A DNA stretch of 62,581 bases from NCBI GenBank assembly GCA_902531515.1, contig CACAEJ010000010.1:1-62581 (forward strand), written 5' to 3'. The translations under genes were made by a program, and so were the position numbers. The notes below the pieces were generated by a model that was not told the DNA's origin, did not search any database, and saw only the letters and a list, made by a program, of their open reading frames with translations. Source of the DNA: an uncultured Pseudohongiella sp. (GTDB taxonomy: Bacteria > Pseudomonadota > Gammaproteobacteria > Pseudomonadales > Pseudohongiellaceae). This document shows, piece by piece, positions 8,884 through 18,844 of this stretch. How positions within the stretch are numbered: the stretch's first letter is position 1; each line of letters begins with the position of its first letter.

Positions 8884-11624
8884 GAATCTGTTTCCTTAGA
8901 GATCTCCTTTTGAGAAGAGGCCAGTTCATGTCTTCTACACAGTGCTTGTAAACCACATTGCTTGCAGGTCTCATCCTGATTGATTGGGTCCACATTACAT
9001 TCGCCGTTTGTAATTTCGGTAATTAATTGTTTGACCGTTTTAGTCCATTGCTCGGTTATTTCATTCCAAAATGAAATATTAGGATTCTGTGATTTTTTAG
9101 CTTGAACTCCTATTTTTATAGCATCTATGGAACTCGCTCCTGAATAGGGTGTCTGAATTTCAATGTTAAGGTTTGCAATTAAAACTGCGCTGATTGGCTG
9201 AAAGGCTGTATCCTTACAAATGGTGTAATAGAGAGGTAATTGCATATCTGAAGGTCTTTCGCTCCGCCAGTCGCGTGGAGAAGGTATATGTTTTCCTGAT
9301 TTGTAATCAATCAGAATAAATCCTTGCTCAGGAATCTCGTCAATTCTATCTATCCTTATGTTAAATTGAATATTTTTGAATTCAGCTGAAAGTTTTTTCT
9401 CGAGAGATGCTATTCTGAACTGTGGTTGTTTTTTTTCATGATTAATAAAGTTTCTTAAGAGTGTAGAAATTCGATGACTCTCAATTTTCTGGATTTTTGG
9501 TGTGGCGATATCTTTACTTTTAAGTAAAACATATCGAATAGAATTTTTTACAGCGTTCTGTATGAGAGATTCGATCTCAGTTTCAGAGAGGGATTGTAAT
9601 ACTTCACTCGAAGAAATATTTGTAAATAGCTTTTCAAGTGCGATATGAAGAGCGGTGCCTTTAATTAATTTACTGACACCAATTGTAGGCGTAGGGTCTG
9701 ACGATACATGTAATCTCCTACTAGCAAATGATTTAAAAGGGCATCGAGATTGGTCGCTCAATAGTTCTGCGCCACCCGATATATTTTCTATTTGACTAAG
9801 AGTTAGACTTTCGTTGAATATCGTTTCAATTTCAATAGGAATATTCTTTTGAGAATTTTTGAATGAATTCGATAATCTATTTTCAGAAATCATGAAATCT
9901 AGTTCTTCTACTAGTCGACTTGGTTGATAGCGCTGTTTATCGTCACTCATATGGTAGCTAGCGACTAGTTCTGTTTTCGTTGAATTAACAATCTGCTTGA
10001 TTTGAGCTCTTGCTACTTTTAACTCTATTTCACCGTTAGCTGATGGCATCTCTAGGCTTTTCTGAAGTGAGTATGGGATAAATGGAGAGGGGTTTGCGGG
10101 TCTAGGCCATTGGCTATCGTTCATTCCAAGAAGCCAAACATAGTCATATTCAAAACTAACCGATTCATTAATCGATAAGAATGAAATAGGGAGTGATCCG
10201 TCAAAATGGGTTTTTTGTTGAGTCGAATTACATAGTTTATGAAGGATTTGTAGAGAAGCCTCATAATCTAGATTTGGAAAAATGCTACAACTGCACTTAA
10301 ATTTGTGCAAAATAGTATTCCATTGCTTTAGCAAAGCATCGTAGGGCTTTTCAGCAGTGTTGTTAGGCCAGCCAAAATCCTGAAGGAATTCCTCAAAGTA
10401 ATGGACCCATTCAACAGGAGATTTATTGCCCCGCAGATCTCTTAATTTTGTACGCTGGCCCACAAGTCGTGGTAAAAAAATCTTCGATACGAAGATTGAT
10501 TCTTCACCCTCTAAGAACCTCGTAAATTCTCTATAGCTTATCGTTTTAACTGATAACTCTCGCAAGGAAGTACATAATTCTAAACACTCTTGGTGCCATG
10601 AATCATCCTCGTTTTGGAATACTATAAATGGGGATTGTAAAAGTCTCACTATATCGTTAACTGGATATTCATCTTTACATAGGTTCAATATTAAAAAGGC
10701 GTCATATATGAGCGCAGACTTCGATAGCTGAATCCCAGTATTGATCGAATTAAACACTCGTTGCATGGAAAAGTCGTTATATAGATTATCCGGGCTCATC
10801 TCTCTGTGTAGGGCGCGTTCCAATTTGACTCTATAGGCCTCTTTTTCAGGTACAAGAATACCTATGTGGGCTTCAGGCGAATCCAAAGAGATTTTAGTGG
10901 CCCAATTTGCGCACGCAGCCACCTCTTGATCTATATTCTGAGCTTCAATTAGTGATCTACTATTTTCTCTTACGTCGTCTCCAAAATTAGTTGTTGACTC
11001 ATAAACCGTATTTGGGAGTACATTGAAGAGTCTCTGGTACAGGGGTGGACTATCATGAAAATTAACTAGCACGATTTTTTCGGGTAGGCTGCTGATCTTT
11101 TGTCGACCAATTAGACTGATAAGAGATTCGATAGCATCAACTAAACTGATAAGGCTATTATTTTGACAAGAATTTTGAAATTTTCGTGTCCATTCAGAGA
11201 ATGTGATTGTATCTCTTGTAATGAGCCCGTTTATTAACTCCTCATGTGAGGCTTTATTTGAGATCCACTGTCTTGTTAATTGATAACTGCGAGATACGAT
11301 TGCCGAAGTTTCAGTAATATTTAACAGCGGTGTTGATTTCAAATATGCTTCAATAATACTTTCCCAAATTAAAGACTCTTCTTCTGACGACATAATTCTA
11401 AAAGAACTACAGTCTGATGTTCCGGTTCGAGCGTTTAACTCCCATAGTTTTTGAATAAAAACGTCTATAGGAAATATCTTAGGGGTAGGGGAAATGAATT
11501 CTTTGTGTTCGTCAAGAATTTGGAAGAGAGCAGCGTCTTTTGTTCTAAGGTTTGGAACAAGTATAGTTTTCCCAACATCGATATGTTTTTTGAGTGCATC
11601 TACATCTATTCGATTTATAGCCAT
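8880..11624 (-). CDS. AddB-like nuclease, probable DNA repair protein with Fe-S site
   Basis: 914-residue partner of the AddA-like helicase. The N-terminus lacks a canonical Walker A; the region reads VGKTILVPNLRTKDA, suggesting an inactivated helicase fold. A C-terminal RecB-type nuclease has the IDYKSG motif at about residue 771. Cysteines at about 628 (RCPF) and in CKQCGLQALCRRH (about 883-895) fit the split four-cysteine iron-sulfur cluster of AddB/AdnA nucleases. This matches the family usually called probable DNA repair protein next to UvrD-type helicases in proteobacteria. It lies between mnmH and the helicase gene on the same strand, 23 bases after the mnmH stop. Confidence 0.85.
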   Translation of the reverse strand: MAINRIDVDALKKHIDVGKTILVPNLRTKDAALFQILDEHKEFISPTPKIFPIDVFIQKLWELNARTGTSDCSSFRIMSSEEESLIWESIIEAYLKSTPLLNITETSAIVSRSYQLTRQWISNKASHEELINGLITRDTITFSEWTRKFQNSCQNNSLISLVDAIESLISLIGRQKISSLPEKIVLVNFHDSPPLYQRLFNVLPNTVYESTTNFGDDVRENSRSLIEAQNIDQEVAACANWATKISLDSPEAHIGILVPEKEAYRVKLERALHREMSPDNLYNDFSMQRVFNSINTGIQLSKSALIYDAFLILNLCKDEYPVNDIVRLLQSPFIVFQNEDDSWHQECLELCTSLRELSVKTISYREFTRFLEGEESIFVSKIFLPRLVGQRTKLRDLRGNKSPVEWVHYFEEFLQDFGWPNNTAEKPYDALLKQWNTILHKFKCSCSIFPNLDYEASLQILHKLCNSTQQKTHFDGSLPISFLSINESVSFEYDYVWLLGMNDSQWPRPANPSPFIPYSLQKSLEMPSANGEIELKVARAQIKQIVNSTKTELVASYHMSDDKQRYQPSRLVEELDFMISENRLSNSFKNSQKNIPIEIETIFNESLTLSQIENISGGAELLSDQSRCPFKSFASRRLHVSSDPTPTIGVSKLIKGTALHIALEKLFTNISSSEVLQSLSETEIESLIQNAVKNSIRYVLLKSKDIATPKIQKIESHRISTLLRNFINHEKKQPQFRIASLEKKLSAEFKNIQFNIRIDRIDEIPEQGFILIDYKSGKHIPSPRDWRSERPSDMQLPLYYTICKDTAFQPISAVLIANLNIEIQTPYSGASSIDAIKIGVQAKKSQNPNISFWNEITEQWTKTVKQLITEITNGECNVDPINQDETCKQCGLQALCRRHELASSQKEISKETDS

Positions 11625-11647
11625 TTAGCTCTTATATGCCCCTTAAC

Positions 11648-12736
11648 TCAATCACGTATCCATTCATTGAATTCGTGATGCATACCTCTGAATATAATAC
11701 GATCTTGTTTCTTGCCTAACTGATACTCATACATTGGATCATAGTACTTTTTAAGTAAAATTTGGATCCAGTCTCGATGTATATCCTTCAATGGGTCGGT
11801 TAAATTGTCGCTTGAGGCTTGAATCATTTTTTTCTTAATATTCTTATAATTTTCACTTCCTAAACGTTTTCTAATTCTTTCTAGACTGTCTAAGAGATAA
11901 CGATTGAAAATAACTCCTGCATTTTCTTGGTTATCCGATTTATATTCATTGTAATTTGAAATTATATAATCGTTTAGAATAGTTTCGACTCGATCTTCAA
12001 TATTAGATTCTACCACTGCAATCGGGGAGGTGTGCATAAACTCAAAAAGAGTTAATGGTAGACTTAATGATCCAATCGCCCGACTTTCATCCTCTAAAAA
12101 GAACCTTTGTTGTCCAGATAAATTTTTGTGGATAAAATCGTATAAAATTTGATTTTCAAAGAAAGCTTGTGAGGGTTGAGGATTAATCCTACTTCCGAAT
12201 GCCGATCCTCTATGATTAGCAAGCCCCTCTAAGTCAATCGCATTGGGTAGAGAATTAATCAATTGCGTTTTTGCTGAACCCGTTTTACCACCGATAACAA
12301 TTAAATTACTGGTTTCGGGAACCTTCTCAAGCGTGTTTATCAGGAAGCGACGAAGAGCTTTATAGCCGCCTTCGATGATCGGTATATCGACTCCGTTATT
12401 GTGTAACCAATCTTGTACGATTTTGGAGCGCAGCCCCCCTCGATAACAATAAACGATCGAGTCTATATTATTCTCGTAAAAACTTTCCCATGCTTGTATT
12501 CTCGCTTCTTTGACGCTACCTGAAATCAGTCTATAACCAAGCTTAATAGCTTGAGATTTGCCTGAGTCGCGATAAACTTTCCCTATTTGTTGGCGCTGCT
12601 GATTATCAAGTAGGGGTAAGTTCGTAGCTCCAGGAATGGATCCCTGCTCGAATTCTATTGGAGCCCGAACATCAATGAAGGGAATTTGATTTCTGAACAG
12701 GTCAGCAAAACTGGTGGTTTTGATCGTTTCTGGCAT
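11648..12736 (-). CDS. mnmH: tRNA 2-selenouridine synthase (MnmH/SelU)
   Basis: Converts 2-thiouridine at the wobble base of tRNA-Lys/Glu/Gln to 2-selenouridine via geranylated intermediates, using selenophosphate. The N-terminal rhodanese domain contains IDVRAPIEFEQG and the catalytic cysteine in YCYRGGLRS (about residue 97). A P-loop domain follows with GGKTGSAKT (about 150). I chose the ATG at 12736, giving about 362 residues as in E. coli SelU (364). An in-frame ATG at 12850 would add 38 residues with no family counterpart. Neither start has a strong ribosome site. No selD is in the window. It probably heads the repair operon. Confidence 0.9.
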   Translation of the reverse strand: MPETIKTTSFADLFRNQIPFIDVRAPIEFEQGSIPGATNLPLLDNQQRQQIGKVYRDSGKSQAIKLGYRLISGSVKEARIQAWESFYENNIDSIVYCYRGGLRSKIVQDWLHNNGVDIPIIEGGYKALRRFLINTLEKVPETSNLIVIGGKTGSAKTQLINSLPNAIDLEGLANHRGSAFGSRINPQPSQAFFENQILYDFIHKNLSGQQRFFLEDESRAIGSLSLPLTLFEFMHTSPIAVVESNIEDRVETILNDYIISNYNEYKSDNQENAGVIFNRYLLDSLERIRKRLGSENYKNIKKKMIQASSDNLTDPLKDIHRDWIQILLKKYYDPMYEYQLGKKQDRIIFRGMHHEFNEWIRD

Positions 12737-12911
12737 CTGGGATTTTTTAGTCGAATTTAGATTACTGTTAAAGGTTATTTTCTCTAAAGAAATTAAGGTT
12801 ATTATAAACAGTTTCGAGTGTATCTTTGCAGATGATATGATCTGATTCATCTAAAAAGGCTTCGGTTTTGTTATCATTAAACAATCTATTTGAGCGCAAC
12901 AAGCATAACGC

Positions 12912-13403
12912 ATGAAACCAGCACCCACACATTTATGGGACCCTCCCTTCTGTGGAGACATGGATTTGTTAATTAGAAAAGACGGTGTATGGGTGCATGA
13001 GGGAAAGCCCATAAAGCGAAGAGAGCTAGTAAAGCTATTTGCCTCGATCTTATGTGTTGCTAGTGACGGAGACTACTATCTGGTTTCACCACAGGAAAAA
13101 GTTAGAATTAGGGTTGAAAAATATCCGTTCCTAATACAAGAAATGGATATAGTAGGTGAAGGTCGTTGTCAGTCGATTTATTTCACTACCAATGTTGGGG
13201 AAAAATTCCAAGTTACTAGTGAGAACTCCCTAGTAATGCCTTCTGATGAACCTCTTCAGCAGCCTTCAATCCATGTCAGAGATGGTTTGATGGCTGGGAT
13301 ATGTAGAACGGTTTATTATAGGTTGGCGGATTCAGTTGTGGTAGAAAGCTCTCGATTGGGTTTGTGGAGTTCTGGAGAGTTTTTTTCAATTGGTGATCAA
13401 TGA
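12912..13403 (+). CDS. DUF1285 family protein
   Basis: 163-residue cytoplasmic protein of the DUF1285 family, whose function is not established. Visible family features are a proline/tryptophan-rich N-terminus (PTHLWDPPFCGDMDLLI), then VWVHEGKPIKRRELVKLF and YYLVSPQEKVRIRVE. Structures of this family suggest a small ligand-binding fold, but nothing here points to the ligand. It is divergent from mnmH and lies 145 bases before etfB, so it may have its own promoter. Confidence 0.8.
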   Translation: MKPAPTHLWDPPFCGDMDLLIRKDGVWVHEGKPIKRRELVKLFASILCVASDGDYYLVSPQEKVRIRVEKYPFLIQEMDIVGEGRCQSIYFTTNVGEKFQVTSENSLVMPSDEPLQQPSIHVRDGLMAGICRTVYYRLADSVVVESSRLGLWSSGEFFSIGDQ

Positions 13404-13480
13404 CTGTTTTAATGTTGTGGTTTTAAAATGTACGATGTACTTGAGATTGACGTAATGCTTGTTAAGGGGCATCATGAGCC

Positions 13481-13502
13481 GCTTTTTCATTAATGAAAAA
13501 GC
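13481..13502. promoter_or_regulatory. Perfect 22-bp palindrome upstream of etfB
   Basis: GCTTTTTCAT is followed by TA and then its exact reverse complement ATGAAAAAGC. It sits 46 bases before the etfB ATG. It could be a dimeric-regulator operator for etfBA or a bidirectional hairpin ending the DUF1285 transcript; there is no T-tract after it on either strand. The regulator is unknown. Confidence 0.4.
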
Positions 13503-13548
13503 TATTGAAAGCCCATAAGTTATTAAAATTATTAATCTTGGTATCGAA

Positions 13549-14298
13549 ATGAAAATTCTAGTTGGAATAAAACGAGTTGTAGACGCAAATGTAAAAGTAC
13601 GACCAAAAGCAGATGGTTCTGGAATGGATCTCGCAAACGCAAAAATGGCTATGAATCCATTCTGCGAAATTGCGGTCGAAGAGGCAATTCGAATAAAAGA
13701 GTCCAGGAACGATGTTGAGGTAATTGCTGTCTCTATTGGCTCGGGTGTTTGTCAAGAACAGATTCGAACCGCATTAGCCTTGGGGGCTGATCGGGGAATA
13801 CTAGTGGAAACAGACGGTGATGTTCCACCTCTATCAGTGGCAAAGATTTTAAAAGAAATAGTCCTTAAAGAACAAGTTAATCTCGTCATCCTTGGTAAAT
13901 TATCCATTGATTCGGATAACAATCAGGTCGGCCAAATGTTGGCTGCTATTCTTGATTACCCGCAGGGAACTTTTGCCTGTAGCGTAGAGTTAAGTGATGA
14001 TCAAATCAAAGTAAGTCGAGAGGTTGATGGAGGGGAGCAAACAGTACTTCTCAAATTGCCCGCTGTTGTGACAACTGATCTAAGGCTCAATGAGCCTCGC
14101 TATGCGTCGCTACCAAATATTATGAAGGCTAAGAAGAAAACTATTGATGTTATAACCCCAAAGGATCTGAGCGTTGGGATAGACTCAAAGCTTAAAATCT
14201 TAGATGTGTCTCCTCCATATGAAAGGTCTGCTGGAGTTAAGGTTGAGTCTGTAAAGGAGCTGGTTGATAAACTTCGCAATGAAGCAAAAGTAATTTAA
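13549..14298 (+). CDS. etfB: Electron transfer flavoprotein beta subunit
   Basis: Small subunit of the soluble ETF heterodimer that carries electrons from acyl-CoA and other dehydrogenases to ETF:quinone oxidoreductase. It has 249 residues, the usual length. It starts MKILVGIKRVVD; the AMP-binding region is LGADRGILVET through LGKLSIDSDNNQVGQMLA. The signature DLRLNEPRYASLPNIMKAKKK contains the recognition loop with the leucine that docks onto partner dehydrogenases. etfA follows after 16 bases in the same operon. No ETF-QO gene is in the window. Confidence 0.96.
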   Translation: MKILVGIKRVVDANVKVRPKADGSGMDLANAKMAMNPFCEIAVEEAIRIKESRNDVEVIAVSIGSGVCQEQIRTALALGADRGILVETDGDVPPLSVAKILKEIVLKEQVNLVILGKLSIDSDNNQVGQMLAAILDYPQGTFACSVELSDDQIKVSREVDGGEQTVLLKLPAVVTTDLRLNEPRYASLPNIMKAKKKTIDVITPKDLSVGIDSKLKILDVSPPYERSAGVKVESVKELVDKLRNEAKVI

Positions 14299-14314
14299 TT
14301 TAAGGATTTGATAC

Positions 14315-15244
14315 ATGACGATATTGGTTATTGCTGAGCACGATAAGGGCTCCTTAAAAGCTTCGACTTTGAACGCCGTTACGGCCGGTTTAAAGATAGA
14401 AAGCGGTGTTGACGTTTTGGTGTGTGGCAAAGGATCTCTTTCAGTTGCAGAAGCTGCTTCTTTTATAAAGGGCGTGTCAAAGGTCATTAATGTTGATCAC
14501 GGTGCCTATGAAAATCAACTGGCTGAGGCTGTGGCACCATTGGTGGCTGATATTGGAAAAGATTACAGTCATATTTTGGCAGCTGCCTCTACTACAGGAA
14601 AGAATTTGTTACCTCGGGTCGCCGCCCTGTTAGATGTGGAGCAAATTTCAGATATCGTTTCTGTTGAATCCGAAAATCAGTATAAAAGGCCGATTTATGC
14701 TGGTAATGCTATTGCTACTGTTGAATCGGTAGATCGAATAAAAGTTATAACAGTTCGAACAACTGCCTTTCCCGAGGCCGAAATTTCGGAGGATAACGTC
14801 GGAATAGAGAATGTTGATTTAGTTTACTCACAGGAGTTATGTAGTTTTGTAGACGAGAGATTATCACAATCGGAACGACCTGAATTGACATCAGCAAGTG
14901 TCATTATCTCTGGTGGAAGGGGCATGCAGAATGGTGATAACTTTGAGCTTTTAGAGAAAGTTGCAGATAAGCTGAACGCAGCGGTGGGTGCGTCTCGAGC
15001 CGCAGTAGACGCAGGGTTCGTTCCTAATGATTACCAGGTCGGCCAAACTGGAAAAATTGTCGCTCCAGATCTCTATATTGCGGTGGGAATCTCCGGAGCA
15101 ATTCAACATTTGGCTGGCATGAAAGACAGTAAGTTCATAGTTGCAATAAATAAAGATGAAGAAGCGCCAATTTTTCAGGTGGCGGATTATGGTTTGGTTG
15201 GTGATTTGTTTACGTTACTTCCAGAACTCGAAGCCACTTTATAA
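14315..15244 (+). CDS. etfA: Electron transfer flavoprotein alpha subunit
   Basis: FAD-binding large subunit of ETF, 309 residues. The C-terminal FAD domain shows SGGRGMQNGDNFELLEKVA, then GASRAAVDAGFVPNDYQVGQTGK and LYIAVGISGAIQHLAGM. These are the conserved phosphate- and flavin-contacting loops of the family. It is transcribed with etfB and converges on rne with only 28 bases between stop codons. There are no truncations or unusual residues. Confidence 0.96.
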   Translation: MTILVIAEHDKGSLKASTLNAVTAGLKIESGVDVLVCGKGSLSVAEAASFIKGVSKVINVDHGAYENQLAEAVAPLVADIGKDYSHILAAASTTGKNLLPRVAALLDVEQISDIVSVESENQYKRPIYAGNAIATVESVDRIKVITVRTTAFPEAEISEDNVGIENVDLVYSQELCSFVDERLSQSERPELTSASVIISGGRGMQNGDNFELLEKVADKLNAAVGASRAAVDAGFVPNDYQVGQTGKIVAPDLYIAVGISGAIQHLAGMKDSKFIVAINKDEEAPIFQVADYGLVGDLFTLLPELEATL

Positions 15245-15272
15245 AAGTCATATCGATCCATTTTCATATTCT

Positions 15273-17909
15273 TTATTGAGGGGGTTCTTTTGAATCCCTT
15301 CGCCTTACTTCTCTAGGATCATTTGGCGCTCGTTTACTTGTCGTCGACGTTTTTTTAATTGGTTTGTTTGGATCCGCGGTTAGTGAGCTCCCGATTTTCG
15401 TTGATGAGACTAGGGGATCAGTTGGGGTTTTTCCATCCGATTTTTTTTGAATCTTTTCTTGCGTCAAGCTGGTTGACTTATTTTTTTCTTCTGCGTGCTG
15501 TGCCGGCGCCAAATTCTTTTGATCACTCTTTGAAGGAACAGCGATGGAAGGATTAATAGGTGGATCTATAGAAATATTAGCTACTGATAACTGAGTTTCA
15601 GGTATTGGATCCTGTATCGAAAACTCAATGGGCGTGCTTGCGTCGCTTGGTATGTCGATAGAATTATCCGACTTATGTTTCAGATTTTCGCTTTTACTTT
15701 TAGCTTCTTCACTTTCATAGCTTCTATTCTCGGTTCTAGTCGAACCTACAGTAGTTTCAGTCCCATTATCTTTTACGATTTTTCCACTACCCGCTTGTCT
15801 CAGATTTTGTGATGATGTTTGTTCCATCTTCCCTGCGCTAGATTCGGCCACGTCAGAATCAAATGATTCACTTACTTGTTTAATACTTTCGTCTACCGGT
15901 TTATTTGTGCTTTTAGACTGTGGCTGCTCGTTTCTCGGCCCTCTACGACGCTGATTTGTATTCTTCGTGCGCTTGCCTGCAGGTCTACGTTGACTTCGAT
16001 CGGAATTATCATTTGTCCGCTCATTTACATCGCTTCTTCTATTCTTTGATGAATGATTTTGCTCTTTTTGCGTATTAACTGACTTCTTTCGATTTGCGCC
16101 AGATGTTTTATTCTGATTATCATTTTGTTCCCGCTTATCCTGTCTATCTCCTCGGTTTTGCGGCTGAGATCTAGATCTCTGTGTTCTTTGATTTCTTGTT
16201 CCAGATTTATTTTGGTTGCGAGTATGGTGACGTCGCCGATTGTTGCGGGCGTTTGTCTGTTTGTTAGAGGAATTACCAAAGATAGTGGACCATATTCTAG
16301 CAAAAATACTTCTTTTACCCACCGGGGGTCTTTTGGACTGAGCGCTGGTAACTGTAGCTCTTTGAACGGTCGCTTCGACTAATTCTTTTTTGACATTTGG
16401 GGTGCTTGCCGGTTCATTGGTAGCCTCAACGTCATATGCTTGTGCGTTCTGGTTAATTCCCGTAATTTCGTAGTGAGGAGTTTCCATTGTAGGATTAGGC
16501 GTTATTAAAATTTGAGTCTTACTCTGCTCTTCAATTTCTGAAATAACCTTCCGCTTTTCATTAAGCAAATAAGAGGAGACAACTAGCGGCACCGTTGCTC
16601 GAACTTCCTGGCTTTTGTTTTTATTAGCCTCTTCCTGAAGAATTCGAAGGATTGAGAGTGAAAGAGATTCAACATCTCTAATGGTTCCTTGACCTAAGCA
16701 TCTTGGGCAAACAATTCCGCTTGTTTCACGAAGCGAAGGCCTTAAGCGTTGTCTAGACATTTCCAATAATCCAAATCGAGAAATTTTTCCAACCTGAACT
16801 CTGGCTCGATCCCTCTCCAATGCATCACGAATACGATTTTCTACTTCTCTCTGATTTCGATTTGAAATCATATCTATAAAATCAATAACTACTAAGCCGC
16901 CCATGTCTCTTAATCTAAGTTGTCGAGCTATTTCATCTGCAGCTTCCAGATTGGTGATTAGCGCGGTCTCTTCTATATCGGAACCGCGCGTCGCTCGAGC
17001 AGAGTTAATATCTATAGAAATTAGAGCTTCGGTAGGATCAATTACTACGGAACCGCCAGACGGAAGTTTTACCTCGCGCTCGAATGCACTTTCAATTTGA
17101 CTCTCGATTTGATATCGATTGAATAAAGGAAGTGTTTCTGTATAAAGCTTGATGCGATTTTCATACTGAGGCATAACTTGTTGTATGAAACTTGTTGCTT
17201 CTTGATAAGATTCTTCTGTGTCAAATAAGACTTCTCCGATATCCTTTCTAAGGTAATCCCTAATAGTTCTAATGATTACATTACTTTCTTGAAATATCAG
17301 GAAAGGAGCTTGTTTTTGTGCAGAAGCGTCCTCGATAGAATTCCAAAGTGCTAACAGGTAATCGAGATCCCATTGCAGTTCATCTCGATGTTTCCCAACA
17401 CCTGCGGTTCGGACAATCAGTCCCATACCTTCGGGTATTGTAAGGTCTTTGATTGCCTCACGAATTTCGGATCGGTCATCTCCCTCGATTCGCCTTGAGA
17501 TACCTCCGGCTTTAGGATTGTTTGGCATAAGGACTAGATAACGACCAGCGATACTCGCAAAAGTTGTAAGCGCTGCTCCTTTATTTCCCCGTTCTTCCTT
17601 TTCGACCTGTACTATTAATTCGGTTCCCTCGGGAATTTGTTCTTTAATCGAGGCCTCACTGCTAGAGCCTTTCGAATAGTACTGTTTTGAAATTTCTTTG
17701 AGTGGAAGGAAGCCATGCCTTTCTGCGCCAAAATCAACAAAAGCAGCTTCTAAGCTTGGTTCGACCCGCGTAACTTTGCCTTTATATAGGTTAGCTTTCT
17801 TTTGTATTCTTGTTCGATTCTCAATATCCAGGTCGTATAGTTTTTGACCATCGACAAGTGCGACACGTAACTCTTCCTCTTGAGTCGCGTTAATTAACAT
17901 TCTTTTCAT
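15273..17909 (-). CDS. rne: Ribonuclease E
   Basis: Endoribonuclease for mRNA decay and rRNA/tRNA processing, the scaffold of the degradosome. It has 878 residues (E. coli 1061). The N-terminal S1 domain is at about 35-120, followed by a 5'-sensor/RNase H-like region. The Mg-binding catalytic aspartates lie in [12 protein letters not shown] and [11 protein letters not shown], and the Zn-link is CPRCLGQGT. The C-terminal 350 residues are low-complexity, rich in Arg, Asn, Gln and Ser, including RRRRGPRN-type RNA-binding arginine clusters. The tail is expected to be disordered. The upstream region is unusually long (see the 17910-18844 entry), consistent with the long autoregulatory leader known for rne. 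Confidence 0.95.
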   Translation of the reverse strand: MKRMLINATQEEELRVALVDGQKLYDLDIENRTRIQKKANLYKGKVTRVEPSLEAAFVDFGAERHGFLPLKEISKQYYSKGSSSEASIKEQIPEGTELIVQVEKEERGNKGAALTTFASIAGRYLVLMPNNPKAGGISRRIEGDDRSEIREAIKDLTIPEGMGLIVRTAGVGKHRDELQWDLDYLLALWNSIEDASAQKQAPFLIFQESNVIIRTIRDYLRKDIGEVLFDTEESYQEATSFIQQVMPQYENRIKLYTETLPLFNRYQIESQIESAFEREVKLPSGGSVVIDPTEALISIDINSARATRGSDIEETALITNLEAADEIARQLRLRDMGGLVVIDFIDMISNRNQREVENRIRDALERDRARVQVGKISRFGLLEMSRQRLRPSLRETSGIVCPRCLGQGTIRDVESLSLSILRILQEEANKNKSQEVRATVPLVVSSYLLNEKRKVISEIEEQSKTQILITPNPTMETPHYEITGINQNAQAYDVEATNEPASTPNVKKELVEATVQRATVTSAQSKRPPVGKRSIFARIWSTIFGNSSNKQTNARNNRRRHHTRNQNKSGTRNQRTQRSRSQPQNRGDRQDKREQNDNQNKTSGANRKKSVNTQKEQNHSSKNRRSDVNERTNDNSDRSQRRPAGKRTKNTNQRRRGPRNEQPQSKSTNKPVDESIKQVSESFDSDVAESSAGKMEQTSSQNLRQAGSGKIVKDNGTETTVGSTRTENRSYESEEAKSKSENLKHKSDNSIDIPSDASTPIEFSIQDPIPETQLSVANISIDPPINPSIAVPSKSDQKNLAPAQHAEEKNKSTSLTQEKIQKKSDGKTPTDPLVSSTKIGSSLTADPNKPIKKTSTTSKRAPNDPREVRRRDSKEPPQ

Positions 17910-18844
17910 ATTTATTACTTTCCATGTTCTAAATTAAAGAATGGAGAGTAAGCACTAGGGGAATTCTGAGGATCGTGACAAACTTAAGACGATCCTATTT
18001 GAGTTGGCAATGGCTATATTGAATAAAAATGTCCAATACCATCAAAAACAGATAGGAAACACGAGAACATGCAAATTATATTACTTTCCAGCTAGCTAAT
18101 GCTTTATTTACTGCGCACGCCAGTTAATTTAAGTCGTGTTTTTAGTACTATATCGCTGTTTTCATTTCCGCCTGTGGAGGTTTTATCCATCAGGTCGGTT
18201 AACACCAGAATTCCTAATTACGCTCAACTATCAATCTTTAATTTTGATACCTAAGTTATATTCACGATTATTTGCGTGAATCGTTAATAATTTCATATTG
18301 GGTCCGATCGTATCTGCTGACCACCGCTACCTCATAACGAGTAGTCTTACGAAGTCATTTTTTCGGTTTTGCTCATTTCTAGTCTAAGCTTTATATAGCT
18401 TTCAAGTCAGTAACAAGCAAACAGGCTTTTAGTACCTGACGATCTCACCGTTCGGTTGTTTTTAGTACAAAAACTTAATTTAAGCCTAAAAACATTGGCA
18501 CTATATCAGGACATCGGTCCTAGGACAATATAAATTTTTACTAAATTTTGTAATAAAGTGTTTATAAAACAGTATGTTGCCCCAAAAAGCGTTATTTTCC
18601 CGCTCCAAGTGGTTGCAATTATAGAGTAAGTTCGTCCTTGCCTCCGGATTTAACGTAGCGGTAGAATCGTGTATAAGTGACTTTGTAGGAACGCAGACAC
18701 TGGATAAAAAGAAATTTTTTTGCGATTTCTCTTTATGCTAGAGGCCGATGTAGGCTTTTTACTGTTCAACCCTAGGCATATGGGGTGTTTACAAAATCCG
18801 AAAACATTTCTTATATTAAGTATAAATTTTAGACACGAGATTTT
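17910..18844. other. 935-bp gene-free region, probable rne leader plus recombinase promoter
   Basis: I find no convincing coding sequence in either strand. It separates rne (minus strand) from the recombinase-like gene (plus strand). It contains an exact 12-bp direct repeat TGTTTTTAGTAC at 18137-18148 and 18457-18468, with a partial third copy CTTTTAGTAC at 18426-18435; in the rne sense these read GTACTAAAAACA. A stem-loop candidate is at 18261-18280 (TTCACG/CGTGAA, 8-nt loop). Long structured rne leaders that mediate feedback cleavage by RNase E are known in enterobacteria; applying that here is inference. A small RNA or a recombination site is also possible. Confidence 0.5.
18788..18816 (+). 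promoter_or_regulatory. Candidate sigma-70 promoter for the recombinase-like gene
   Basis: TTTACA (18788-18793), a 17-bp spacer and TTATAT (18811-18816) lie about 29 bases before the ATG at 18845. The match to consensus is good, but this was found by eye only. Confidence 0.4.

Noticed and set aside
16025..16303. Second minus-strand frame inside rne
   Set aside because: It is a shifted reading of the repetitive Arg/Asn-rich RNase E tail.
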